A stretch of 56,816 nt of DNA from an uncultured Muribaculaceae bacterium (GTDB taxonomy: Bacteria; Bacteroidota; Bacteroidia; Bacteroidales; Muribaculaceae). Shown one piece after another: positions 17,705 to 25,550 of this stretch. Numbering within the stretch: position 1 is the stretch's first letter; each line of letters begins with the position of its first letter. The notes beneath the pieces were generated by a model. That model saw only the letters and a program-made list of their open reading frames with translations. It was not told the DNA's origin and ran no database searches. A program made the position numbers and the translations under genes. Location of the stretch: contig CAQFOZ010000008.1 in assembly GCA_948788915.1 (NCBI GenBank), positions 1-56,816 on the forward strand. Direction: 5' to 3'.

Positions 17705-18202
17705 CTAATAATGAGAATCTTTATTATCAAGTGGCAACAATCGAGAAAATATCGCCATCGCCTTATCAGGAGTCACATCTTCGCGTAATATCGCAAAAAT
17801 GGTATCTGCACCAGGGATTGTGCCCAGAATTTCAGGAGTATTGCTCATGTCTATATCGTATGCAAGTCCTGCCGCATAGCCATTTCTTGTTTTAATCACA
17901 GCAACATTTCTTGAAATCATCAGAGAAATAAAGCCACTTCGATAATTGGCATTCATTTTCATCTGTCCGCGAGCCAACAATTTGTCTCTCAAGGAATTGC
18001 TGTCGGGTAATATATACATGTAGCCTCCACGGTCGGTTGGCACCTTTGTGGTCTTAAGCATTTTTAAATCGCGCGAAAGCGTGGCCTGCGTAACCGGATA
18101 ACCTTCTTCTTCCAGCAATTTCGAGAGTTCCTCCTGACTGCCTATACAGTTATTGCTGATTAACTGTACCATCAGTTCAACTCTCTGTCTACGGTTTTTC
18201 AT
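17705..18202 (-). CDS. argR: Arginine repressor ArgR
   Basis: This 165-residue regulator has the ArgR winged-helix domain (Q-ATLSRDLK at 39-47) and the C-terminal hexamerisation and arginine-binding domain with GTIPGADT at 127-134, matching the family motif GTxxGxDT. With arginine bound it represses biosynthesis genes and activates catabolic ones. It sits just upstream of the ArgC-like gene in one unit. A possible ARG box lies between its promoter and its start. Confidence 0.93.
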   Translation of the reverse strand: MKNRRQRVELMVQLISNNCIGSQEELSKLLEEEGYPVTQATLSRDLKMLKTTKVPTDRGGYMYILPDSNSLRDKLLARGQMKMNANYRSGFISLMISRNVAVIKTRNGYAAGLAYDIDMSNTPEILGTIPGADTIFAILREDVTPDKAMAIFSRLLPLDNKDSHY

Positions 18203-18256
18203 TATTATTTTTTCTTAATTGAAGAACTATACACCGAAATTAATAAATATTTTTTA

Positions 18257-18310
18257 ATTTTTGAATTATATTTAAATATTTACCCTCATTTACCATAAAA
18301 CGCAAAGATA
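18257..18310 (-). promoter_or_regulatory. argR promoter and candidate ARG box
   Basis: CAAAGATA at 18303-18310 reads TATCTTTG on the minus strand, a good -7 box. Downstream of it, TTTGAATTATATTTAAAT (18260-18277) resembles the ArgR box consensus (TGAAT, four A/T, ATTCA): the first half matches exactly and the second half three of five. Autoregulation is inferred. Confidence 0.4.
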
Positions 18311-18316
18311 ATACAT

Positions 18317-18352
18317 ACACCCCAAAAGTTTTTTATCTAACTTTTGGGGTGT
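18317..18352. terminator. Inverted repeat after the bifunctional nuclease gene
   Basis: ACACCCCAAAAGTT and AACTTTTGGGGTGT form a perfect 14-pair stem with an eight-base loop. It lies 27 bases past the end of the minus-strand nuclease gene. The T run expected for a minus-strand terminator is weak. Confidence 0.7.
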
Positions 18353-18378
18353 AATTCATTTCTTAAACTGTATGATAA

Positions 18379-18981
18379 TTATTTTTTTGCTCTTCTTTTT
18401 TCTATTTTCATCTTTAGTTCCGCAGCCAATTCATAATTCTCGGCTTCAGCAGCCGCCTCCATTTCTTTCACAAGTTCCTCTATTGTCTTTCTTTTTGCCC
18501 TGGGGCGAGTAGTTGTCTTTGTCTTTGCCTCAGGTGAGACCATTTCTTCCGGATGATGTATCTCTTCCGGTTCAAAGCCGACCTGCCGCATAACATCCCC
18601 CATTACATATATGTCGGCATTTGCTCTTATGGCAATGGCTATCGCATCCGATGCACGGGAGTCTACACTCCGTGCATTTTTACCATCAGTCATACGCACA
18701 TCTGCATAAAACACGCCATTGTCAGAACGTTTTATCTGAACTTCCTCTATACTAAGATTAAACTTATGCATCATGTCAAGCATAAGATCATGAGTCAGCG
18801 GACGGGGTGTCACAATTTCCTGTAACTTGCATTCTATGGCCTGCGCCTCCGGATATCCGATAACGATCGGAATCCGCCGCGTCCCGCCAACCTCCTGGAG
18901 TATTACTGCATACACGCCAGATTCTATCTGGTTATATGTAATCCCCAATACCTCTACTTTATATTTTTCTGAACGATCCAT
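18379..18981 (-). CDS. Bifunctional nuclease (DUF151) family protein with a UVR motif
   Basis: The 200-residue protein has an N-terminal bifunctional-nuclease domain (GTRRIPIVIGYPEAQAI around 33-49; SRASDAIAIAIRANADIYV around 108-126) and, after a basic linker, a UVR-type helical hairpin (MEAAAEAENYELAAELKMKI, about 173-192) like that binding UvrA/UvrC partners. Plant and bacterial homologues have been reported to have nuclease activity; the physiological role in Bacteroidales is not settled. Its start lies 23 bases inside the end of mnmA. Confidence 0.88.
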   Translation of the reverse strand: MDRSEKYKVEVLGITYNQIESGVYAVILQEVGGTRRIPIVIGYPEAQAIECKLQEIVTPRPLTHDLMLDMMHKFNLSIEEVQIKRSDNGVFYADVRMTDGKNARSVDSRASDAIAIAIRANADIYVMGDVMRQVGFEPEEIHHPEEMVSPEAKTKTTTRPRAKRKTIEELVKEMEAAAEAENYELAAELKMKIEKRRAKK

Positions 18982-20068
18982 TATTTTGGAATCTATTATT
19001 TACAACTAATGATATCATTCCCGAACCAAGACACAATTTACAATCCGGAGTGTAGACTATAGCAAACTGTCCCGGAGCTATACCCTGAACATCTTTTTGT
19101 GCCTCAAGTATATATGATCCGTCAGCATTATATGTCAGTTCTCCCTGGGTAAACTCCGGTGTGTGTCGAGTCTTAAATGCAACCTGAATTTTCTCTTCTC
19201 CATTGCAAAAAGGATTTTCCGTTATCCAGTTCATCTCCTCTACCGGTATGGTGCGTCCGTATTGTTTTTTTGTATCAAAACCGTTTGATACATAAATTAC
19301 ATTGTCCCGCACATTTTTCTTTACGACATACCACGGACCTCCACTAAGTCCAAGTCCCTTTCTTTGGCCTATTGTATAGAACCAATATCCACGATGGACT
19401 CCAATCTTTTTCCCGGTCTCAATCTCTATGACCGGTCCTGATTTTTCTCCAAGGTGACGCTTTATAAAATCGGAATAATCTATCTTCCCAAGAAAGCATA
19501 TTCCTTGCGAATCTTTTCGCGACGCATTGGGAAGACGCGCCTCTTTAGCCAGCTTGCGAACCTCCGATTTCGGGATATCTCCCAAAGGAAACATTATATG
19601 GGAAAGCTGTGAATATGAAATCTGGGCAAGAAAGTCTGTTTGGTCCTTTACTGGATCCACCGCTGTCGCAAGATAATATTTGCCGTCGATCTCTTTCACT
19701 GAAGCATAATGACCTGTTGCAGTCTTGTCAAAATCCTTCCCCCATCTTTCCTCAAAAAAACCAAATTTTATAAGTTTATTACACATCATATCCGGATGGG
19801 GCGTAAGTCCGGCTTTCACTGTACGTAATGTATAGGCCATCACATGATCCCAGTACTCTTCATGGAGGGAAACCACCTTAAGCGGGAGCCCATATTTCCT
19901 GGCAATCAACGTACACATTTCAATGTCCTCTTCTGCAGAACAGTCTCCTTCCCCATTATCCATTCCAATTCGGATATAAAAAAGATGAAGCTCATGGCCC
20001 TGTCGTGAAAGTAGATCCACAACCACCGCACTATCCACACCCCCTGAAACCAAGACAGCAATTTTCAT
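18959..20068 (-). CDS. mnmA: tRNA-specific 2-thiouridylase MnmA
   Basis: It inserts sulfur at position 2 of the wobble uridine in tRNA for Lys, Glu and Gln. The 369-residue product has the ATP PP-loop SGGVDSA at 8-14, the first catalytic Cys in PDMMCN (about residue 97), the second in GICFLG (about 199), and the QRKGLGLSGG segment in the C-terminal half. It overlaps DoxX upstream by four bases and the nuclease downstream by 23, so it is in the middle of a tightly packed operon. Confidence 0.97.
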   Translation of the reverse strand: MKIAVLVSGGVDSAVVVDLLSRQGHELHLFYIRIGMDNGEGDCSAEEDIEMCTLIARKYGLPLKVVSLHEEYWDHVMAYTLRTVKAGLTPHPDMMCNKLIKFGFFEERWGKDFDKTATGHYASVKEIDGKYYLATAVDPVKDQTDFLAQISYSQLSHIMFPLGDIPKSEVRKLAKEARLPNASRKDSQGICFLGKIDYSDFIKRHLGEKSGPVIEIETGKKIGVHRGYWFYTIGQRKGLGLSGGPWYVVKKNVRDNVIYVSNGFDTKKQYGRTIPVEEMNWITENPFCNGEEKIQVAFKTRHTPEFTQGELTYNADGSYILEAQKDVQGIAPGQFAIVYTPDCKLCLGSGMISLVVNNRFQNNGSFRKI

Positions 20069-20556
20069 ACCTCCTCCAACTCCGACTCGCTTCTATTATT
20101 GGAATGAATAAAATGTAAAGAAAGAAAATAATCTACTGAAATCTTACCTGGACCGACAAGCATAATAAAGAAGTATATGCCTAAAAACATTATCGGCAAA
20201 TAGCCTACCTGCCACCAGTTTAACAGGTAACTCTCCTGTGTTGTAAAATCATTAAGCAGATAATATTCAGCCACACACATTGAAAAAAACGGGGGCAGTG
20301 TCATCAATCGTGTAAGAAATCCGGCCATTATGAACAATGAACACAATATTTCAATAATTATCATAAGCCCTAAAGACTCTGAGGAATCAAGAAACAAGAA
20401 TTGCGGAAAGTATTCTACACCTTCATCAAAGTGAATCCATTGACGCACCCCGAACTGCATCATCATTATACCTACAAACAAGCGCAAGAAGAGGCGTCCC
20501 ATATTTGTATATGAGTAACCAGTAGTTTTTATATATAATTTTTTTAACAGATCCAT
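20065..20556 (-). CDS. DoxX family membrane protein
   Basis: A 163-residue protein with four predicted helices and the DoxX-type opening GRLFLRLFVGIMMMQFGVRQ. Family members lie in the inner membrane; some take part in redox or oxidative-stress complexes, but no activity can be assigned. Its last four bases overlap the mnmA start, and the DUF5106 gene is 13 bases upstream. Confidence 0.85.
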   Translation of the reverse strand: MDLLKKLYIKTTGYSYTNMGRLFLRLFVGIMMMQFGVRQWIHFDEGVEYFPQFLFLDSSESLGLMIIIEILCSLFIMAGFLTRLMTLPPFFSMCVAEYYLLNDFTTQESYLLNWWQVGYLPIMFLGIYFFIMLVGPGKISVDYFLSLHFIHSNNRSESELEEV

Positions 20557-20569
20557 TTTTATGGTTTTA

Positions 20570-21490
20570 TTACTTTTCCGTATTCTCTTTTCGTGCTAAA
20601 TTCATTGCCTGATCAACACTAACATTCTTGGCTATTAGCTTTCCTTCCTTATCCACAACAAAGAAAGACGGAGTAGTCCTGATATCAAGTTTATCGGCAA
20701 CTGTATCCGAAGCACCTACAACCCAATTGGAAGGAAAGCCCGTCATTTTAGTTTGCCATCCTTCTTCAGGATCAGGTGTTATAAAAAGTATATTTACCTG
20801 ACCCTTCTCAACCATAGAGGCAAACCAGACACTGGTTTCCATTTTCAGTTTTGCATGACGGCACTCATCACAATCCGGATCTCCGAACTCAATTATGGTA
20901 AACACACCAATCGGGTTATAATCACCCGGGCTGCCGGTTGGAGTCGTAAAACTAAAAGCTGGTGCCAATTGCCCAGTACGTGTATTCTGCAGTTGGCGCA
21001 ACTGACGTGAATAGCGCGCCTTTCGTGCATCAGAAAATTTCTTATTCTTTAGAAAACTCTCAAGAAATTTTATGTAAATTTCGTCTATCCACACATCTGC
21101 CCGATTGCTGTAAAGAGCTTCCTCAGCACCTTTGGTAAACTGTAACAATAATGTAGGATTTTTTGACAACTGAGAAATGAGTTTATCCACACTTTTGTCA
21201 ACCTCAACCTTGTCGGCCCATTGCATAGGAAATGTGTAAACACGCATAGCATCATTTACAGCGGCCTGATTGAGCGCAATTTTCTGTTTAAAATCCATCT
21301 TGTCCCAAAAATGCTGCATAATCCAATTGGATTTATCCGACAATGTGGCAATCTCCTCGGGAGCTACAGGATACTCAAAAATAGGTTCGACAACTATAAC
21401 TTCAGCTTTTGCATTTACAAAAGACAATATCAAGAATACTGCCGCAACACATTTTTTTAGACCATTAACTATATATCTATTTCTTGCCAT
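20570..21490 (-). CDS. Secreted thioredoxin-like protein with DUF5106 domain
   Basis: The 306-residue protein has a signal peptide (about residues 1-29, ending VNAKA), an alpha-helical DUF5106-type region (about 35-165) and a C-terminal thioredoxin-fold domain. The redox pair is probably DCDEC (about 209-213), with the cis-proline in RTTPSFFVV (about 280). It should act in the periplasm or on the outer membrane as a thiol-disulfide protein. It sits between the GDSL esterase and DoxX genes. Confidence 0.82.
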   Translation of the reverse strand: MARNRYIVNGLKKCVAAVFLILSFVNAKAEVIVVEPIFEYPVAPEEIATLSDKSNWIMQHFWDKMDFKQKIALNQAAVNDAMRVYTFPMQWADKVEVDKSVDKLISQLSKNPTLLLQFTKGAEEALYSNRADVWIDEIYIKFLESFLKNKKFSDARKARYSRQLRQLQNTRTGQLAPAFSFTTPTGSPGDYNPIGVFTIIEFGDPDCDECRHAKLKMETSVWFASMVEKGQVNILFITPDPEEGWQTKMTGFPSNWVVGASDTVADKLDIRTTPSFFVVDKEGKLIAKNVSVDQAMNLARKENTEK

Positions 21491-21573
21491 TTCAATCTAT
21501 TTCTATGAAAATGTTTGAATTTATAATTAAGAAGTTTTATTTATAACGAAACTCCTGTTCTTTTAAGTATGTT

Positions 21574-22230
21574 TCACTCATCAAGATACTCCCTTATTCC
21601 GTTTGTCCACGCCCGGTAACCTGGGCCGGTGAGATGAAGTCCATCATTAGTGAACTTGCAGTCGAGCCTTCCTTTTTCATCTGCAAGGTAAGGCCACAGA
21701 TCAATATATTTCAAACCGCGTTTGCCTGCTATGTCTTTTATGCGCTCATTAAACTGTCTGACTACATTTTCTTTCCCTTTCAGCCCCTTATATACCCCAT
21801 AAGAGTTATTTATCGGCATCAGAGACTGTATGTACAATTGAGTGTCCGGAGTACGCTTTATTATCTCGTCAACAAGATTTTCATACCGTTGGGCAAGCAC
21901 ATCAACAGAAAGGCCATGCGAAACATCATTTATACCTATAAGCAAAAATATTTTCTTTGGATGTCCCTTTGTAACTTGATCAAGTCTTTTCATAACTCCG
22001 GGAATTGCATCCGACCGTATGCCCCTGTTTTTAACGTCTTCCCTTTTGAACAGTTCCTCAAAATTTCCTCCGTCTGTGATTGAATTACCTAAGAAGACGA
22101 TGTCTTCATTTGTTATCGGCAGATGATCGAAGAGTGAGACTTTCTGCTCCCAGTATTTATCTGCCAATGCATCGCAACAATATCCTGCGGTCATAATCAC
22201 AATCAGAAATATTATAATAAATTTCTTCAT
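21574..22230 (-). CDS. Secreted SGNH/GDSL-type esterase
   Basis: After a signal peptide (about 24 residues) come the SGNH blocks: GNSITDGG (nucleophile Ser), NRGIRSD, GINDVSHG (block III, Asn) and DGLHLTGPGY with the Asp-x-x-His pair. The family deacetylates sugars or lipids; in Bacteroidales many act on acetylated glycans. The longest frame begins at a TTG three codons upstream, but ATG 22230 overlaps the TGA of the upstream kinase gene in an ATGA junction and is the likely start (218 residues). Together with the sugar kinase this suggests amino-sugar salvage. Confidence 0.88.
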   Translation of the reverse strand: MKKFIIIFLIVIMTAGYCCDALADKYWEQKVSLFDHLPITNEDIVFLGNSITDGGNFEELFKREDVKNRGIRSDAIPGVMKRLDQVTKGHPKKIFLLIGINDVSHGLSVDVLAQRYENLVDEIIKRTPDTQLYIQSLMPINNSYGVYKGLKGKENVVRQFNERIKDIAGKRGLKYIDLWPYLADEKGRLDCKFTNDGLHLTGPGYRAWTNGIREYLDE

Positions 22231-23090
22231 TTTCTCCAATAATTCATATGATACTCTATCAGACCGTCCATTGGTTTTGCTACGATTGATCCAATATTGA
22301 TTTCCCTTGAAGCTGCTTCTTCTTTTACAATATCCGAAAAATGTAATGCTATGGAGCCGGCAAAATTAACAGGGAGTATTTTTATATTTTCATATTGCAT
22401 AAGATTCCGGTCAAAAAATGATCCTATAACCTCCTTAGCCATATTTCTCACATAAGGATCCATGATATTACGTTTTATAAACGGAACCATCGAACCAAGA
22501 AATTTATTGGGGGTCTCCCCTCGGTAAACATTTTCTATCACCATATCCTTGGTAAGTCCTGTCTCATCATAGAATTTTTGCCGGATATTCTCTGGAGCCA
22601 GTCGCTTTAATATATCAGATATCATACGTTTACCCAATGACGTACCGCTTCCTTCGTCTCCAAGAATATATCCTAACGGAGGAATATTATCGACAAGTGT
22701 CACGCCATCATAAAGCGCGGAATTTGAACCGGTACCAAGGATACATACCACTCCGGATCTGTTCAGTAGCAAGCCCCTTGCAGCACCAAGCATATCTCCT
22801 GAGACTTCAACCTCCGCCGTCGGCCACACTTTTGAAATGAGCGTGGAGACATGCGAACATATTTCCAAAGAAGCACACCCGGCTCCATAAAAAAATATAT
22901 TTGCCACATTCTCCGTGTCGTGCTCCAATTCGCGCAAGCACCTCAAGACAAACTCATCGGGAACCACTAACGGATTGATGCCCGGAATCTGCCGTTTTTC
23001 AACATTCGAAACATTACTTGCGCTTGCGGAGATTATTCCCACCTCCGTTTTCGTAGAACCAGCATCAAAAACAAGTGTCAATTCCTGCAT
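22227..23090 (-). CDS. BadF/BadG-type ATPase, likely N-acetylglucosamine-type sugar kinase
   Basis: An ASKHA-fold kinase of 287 residues: phosphate-1 loop FDAGSTKTEVG near the start, GTGSNSALYDG around 127-137 and GDEGSGTSLGKR around 151-162. These match the BadF/BcrA ATPase family that includes GlcNAc kinases and glucosamine kinases. An in-frame TTG at 23129 would lie inside the -7 promoter box, so ATG 23090 is chosen. It heads the operon ending with the bifunctional nuclease. Confidence 0.85.
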   Translation of the reverse strand: MQELTLVFDAGSTKTEVGIISASASNVSNVEKRQIPGINPLVVPDEFVLRCLRELEHDTENVANIFFYGAGCASLEICSHVSTLISKVWPTAEVEVSGDMLGAARGLLLNRSGVVCILGTGSNSALYDGVTLVDNIPPLGYILGDEGSGTSLGKRMISDILKRLAPENIRQKFYDETGLTKDMVIENVYRGETPNKFLGSMVPFIKRNIMDPYVRNMAKEVIGSFFDRNLMQYENIKILPVNFAGSIALHFSDIVKEEAASREINIGSIVAKPMDGLIEYHMNYWRK

Positions 23091-23126
23091 ACAACTCAAC
23101 CTGTTAATTGTATTCTCTTTATTTTG

Positions 23127-23134
23127 CAAAAATA
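23127..23134 (-). promoter_or_regulatory. -7 promoter box of the kinase-GDSL-DUF5106-DoxX-mnmA cluster
   Basis: CAAAAATA reads TATTTTTG on the minus strand, an exact TAnnTTTG match. It rules out the TTG at 23129 as translation start of the kinase gene. Confidence 0.55.
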
Positions 23135-23271
23135 ACCCATTTACATTTAATCACAAAATTTACATTGCTGTTTATTTGACACCGATATTTGACAGCTCCA
23201 AACCATTGATACTTGGTTTAGAGATTTCTTATCCATCAGATAAAACTATTCCTAAGAAAAGTTACGGACAT

Positions 23272-23298
23272 AAAAAAGCCACCGGATCACCGGTGGCT
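23272..23298 (-). terminator. Terminator of the LRR gene
   Basis: AGCCACCGG and CCGGTGGCT form a nine-pair stem with loop ATCA. On the minus strand it is followed by TTTTTT, 30 bases past the LRR stop codon. Confidence 0.85.
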
Positions 23299-23327
23299 CA
23301 GTATTAAATTTATATTGATATTTTCAA

Positions 23328-24398
23328 TTAAAATCCATAATTCCAATCTGAGTAACCAATTACGTGACGGAGCATCGGATCTGCATCCACACGAAGATCG
23401 GTAAGCATATTGTTATTGGTAACATTCACGAAACGGAGCATCGGATCGAATGAAACATCAAGAGTAATCAACTGGTTGTTTGCTGCGTTTACTCTCTGCA
23501 AGAAGTTCATGTTTGCGAGTGACAGATAAGTGAGGTCATTCCATTCTACATTAACGAATGCCAGATTCGGAGCACTTTCCACTGTAACGCTTGTCAAGTC
23601 ATTGTAAGGAGCCCAGATCTCATTTACATTCTTACAGTTCTTAACTGTCAAGGAAGCCATGTGGTTGTCGCTACAAAGAAGAGTTTCAACAGCCGGAAGA
23701 TCCTGCAGATACAGATTTGAAATCTTATTGGAGTTCAAGTTAAGGTTTTCCAATTTTACCAGACCAGCGAATGTTATTTCCTTTAAATCATTAAATGAAG
23801 CATAAAGAGATTTAAGATTCTGGCAACCGGTAACGTTCAACTGTGCGAGACTATTGCTCATAACATTCAGATACTGAAGGTTTACAGCATTTGACACATC
23901 AAGAGACTCAAGCATATTGCCAGAAACATTGAATTTCTGCAACATGGGCACCCCGCTAAGATCAAACTCCGACAGACGGTTCTTGTTTATTCTGATAATT
24001 TGAACTTGCGGACAAGCCGTTATGGAAACATCACTGATACGGTTCTTACCTGCACTGACCTCAACAAGGGCTGGATTGTTTGCAAGTGTCAGACTTGTAA
24101 TTTTGTTGTTCGATACATCTATTTTCTGCAATGCGGTAAATCCTGTTAAATTCAATGTACCGGCAAGGTCTTTCCCTTTGAAATCAATCTCTGTAACATG
24201 ACCATTCTCTACCTTTACACCCGGACAGGCTGCCACGTTCTTGCCTATCATGTGAAGTGCCTCTGCATTGTTTCCACCTTTGGCCGCATTCTGTGAAAGG
24301 AATGTCTGAAGAGCCTTGGCTTCATTCTTGCTAAGATTCTGAGCCCATGCACCTGCTATGGTCATAAGGGCCGCCATAAATAATAATGTTCTTTTCAT
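23328..24398 (-). CDS. Secreted leucine-rich-repeat protein with 21-residue units
   Basis: A signal peptide (residues 1-19, GAWA-Q) and a short helical head precede an array of twelve repeats running to the C-terminus. Each unit is 21 residues (63 bases), with one 22-residue unit near the end, and follows L-x-x-hydrophobic-x-V-x-x-N-x-L-x-x-L-x-V. Examples are LQKFNVSGNMLESLDVSNA and LENLNLNSNKISNLYLQ. This predicts a curved extracellular or periplasmic solenoid for protein binding. There is no anchor or sorting domain at the end, which reads SDWNYGF. It is transcribed alone. Confidence 0.9.
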   Translation of the reverse strand: MKRTLLFMAALMTIAGAWAQNLSKNEAKALQTFLSQNAAKGGNNAEALHMIGKNVAACPGVKVENGHVTEIDFKGKDLAGTLNLTGFTALQKIDVSNNKITSLTLANNPALVEVSAGKNRISDVSITACPQVQIIRINKNRLSEFDLSGVPMLQKFNVSGNMLESLDVSNAVNLQYLNVMSNSLAQLNVTGCQNLKSLYASFNDLKEITFAGLVKLENLNLNSNKISNLYLQDLPAVETLLCSDNHMASLTVKNCKNVNEIWAPYNDLTSVTVESAPNLAFVNVEWNDLTYLSLANMNFLQRVNAANNQLITLDVSFDPMLRFVNVTNNNMLTDLRVDADPMLRHVIGYSDWNYGF

Positions 24399-24633
24399 AA
24401 CGCTAAATGTTTAATTATAACCTTGTTTTCTTTTTTTATATTTCAAATCAATAATTCAGCCGAATGGTCTTTTGTGGAATCATATCATCATCGCCGCTCA
24501 TTGATTTTATCATTATAACGTTTCCCGTTAAATATGGTTTAACAAATTCTTTTAAATTTTCAGTGTTTTTCAATACATTTTACTTTTAAATGATTTTGAC
24601 ACAAAAGTTTTCAAACAATTTCTTAAACAGTTC

Positions 24634-24882
24634 TTAACCTTTACGGATCTTTTTAGTCGCTTCTGCTCTTTCATGCAATCTGTCGCCTGACACCAGATCG
24701 TGAAACATATTTTTCCCTGAAACCACATCATGCTTGCTTTCTACATCATGACGCAACTGGTTTATATCATCCCGATCCGTATTGAAACTTCCGATCAGTA
24801 AATGACCTATGCCCAATATTATTATAAACATTGCGGCCAGAATTACAGCGACTGCAACTATTTTCAAAATCGTTATTGTCAT
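24634..24882 (-). CDS. Small membrane protein, hypothetical
   Basis: An 82-residue protein with one N-terminal helix (about residues 5-30) and a charged tail rich in His, Asp, Arg and Lys (LHERAEATKKIRKG). I recognise no family. The ATG start, hydrophobic-then-polar layout and isolated position make it a plausible small gene, but no homology evidence is available here. Confidence 0.5.
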   Translation of the reverse strand: MTITILKIVAVAVILAAMFIIILGIGHLLIGSFNTDRDDINQLRHDVESKHDVVSGKNMFHDLVSGDRLHERAEATKKIRKG

Positions 24883-25289
24883 AAATATTCCTTATCGAAG
24901 AAGAGATAAATTGATATTAGATGGCAAATTGCGAATTAACACTATGTTTTCTCTCACAAGTCTTCCGCATATAGTAAAGATCATAAGTTATGTAAACGGT
25001 TATATATCCTCTGAATCATTACTACGTACATATAACAAATAAAATGTCGTTTTTTCTTTGGCTAAATGTTTTTTTATACCTGAAATATCCATTGAATAAG
25101 TAATTAAACAATTTTGTAATAAAATGTGAATAACTTAAAATGCTAATAATCTACGGGAACTTTGTCAAAATTCCTTCTCATTCTCTTTTTTGTGCAAAAA
25201 TCATTTCGGAGCTCGACATCTTTTCCTTAAAAAGTGAAATGTGTAAGTATTACAGTAATTCTGATAAGCAATTATAAAAACTACGTATA
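24883..25289. other. AT-rich intergenic region
   Basis: No reading frame of plausible composition and no strong hairpin are visible in these 400 bases. They separate the small membrane protein gene from the proposed small RNA. Confidence 0.4.
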
Positions 25290-25297
25290 TAATTTTG
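25290..25297 (+). promoter_or_regulatory. -7 promoter box of a proposed small RNA
   Basis: TAATTTTG is an exact TAnnTTTG match on the plus strand. No plus-strand gene lies downstream before the terminator at 25469-25500. No clear -33 box is present at the expected distance. Confidence 0.5.
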
Positions 25298-25303
25298 TAG
25301 CGT

Positions 25304-25500
25304 CACAATGCATAATGTTACAAATAATACAAATTCTTTCAGAATGGACCGGTCAATGGCAAAATAGGCAATTTAGAGAGGAGTCCCGATGATATCGGGT
25401 TATATACGGGTTATATAGAGGAATCAAATCAACCGGTCGTCATAACCTACCATCATAAACGATGACGAAGAGAGCCGCTCGTGACGAGTGGCTCTCTTTC
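25304..25500 (+). ncRNA. Candidate structured small RNA of about 195 nt
   Basis: A plus-strand promoter box and a plus-strand terminator bracket about 195 bases with no coding frame. Structure visible by eye: GACCGGT (25347-25353) pairs with ACCGGTC (25432-25438), enclosing a perfect hairpin CCCGAT-GAT-ATCGGG (25385-25399). CATC and GATG pair around 25451-25464. GGGTTATATA occurs twice in tandem (25397-25406 and 25408-25417). The terminator follows. The size and long closing stem would suit a 6S-like or other trans-acting RNA; the family is not recognised. It converges on the glutamine synthetase gene. Confidence 0.5.
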
Positions 25501-25510
25501 TATCTTTTTA
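25469..25510 (+). terminator. Rho-independent terminator of the proposed small RNA
   Basis: AGAGAGCCGCTCG and CGAGTGGCTCTCT form a 13-pair stem (one G-T) with loop TGA, followed by a T-rich tail on the plus strand. The minus-strand side lacks a T run, so it serves a plus-strand transcript. Confidence 0.75.
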
Positions 25511-25550
25511 TCATTACTATTGACAAAAAACAAAACCTGATTGCTGTATT

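Noticed and set aside
23091..23129. Upstream TTG start for the BadF-type kinase
   Set aside because: It overlaps the promoter box TATTTTTG; the ATG at 23090 begins right before the conserved phosphate loop.
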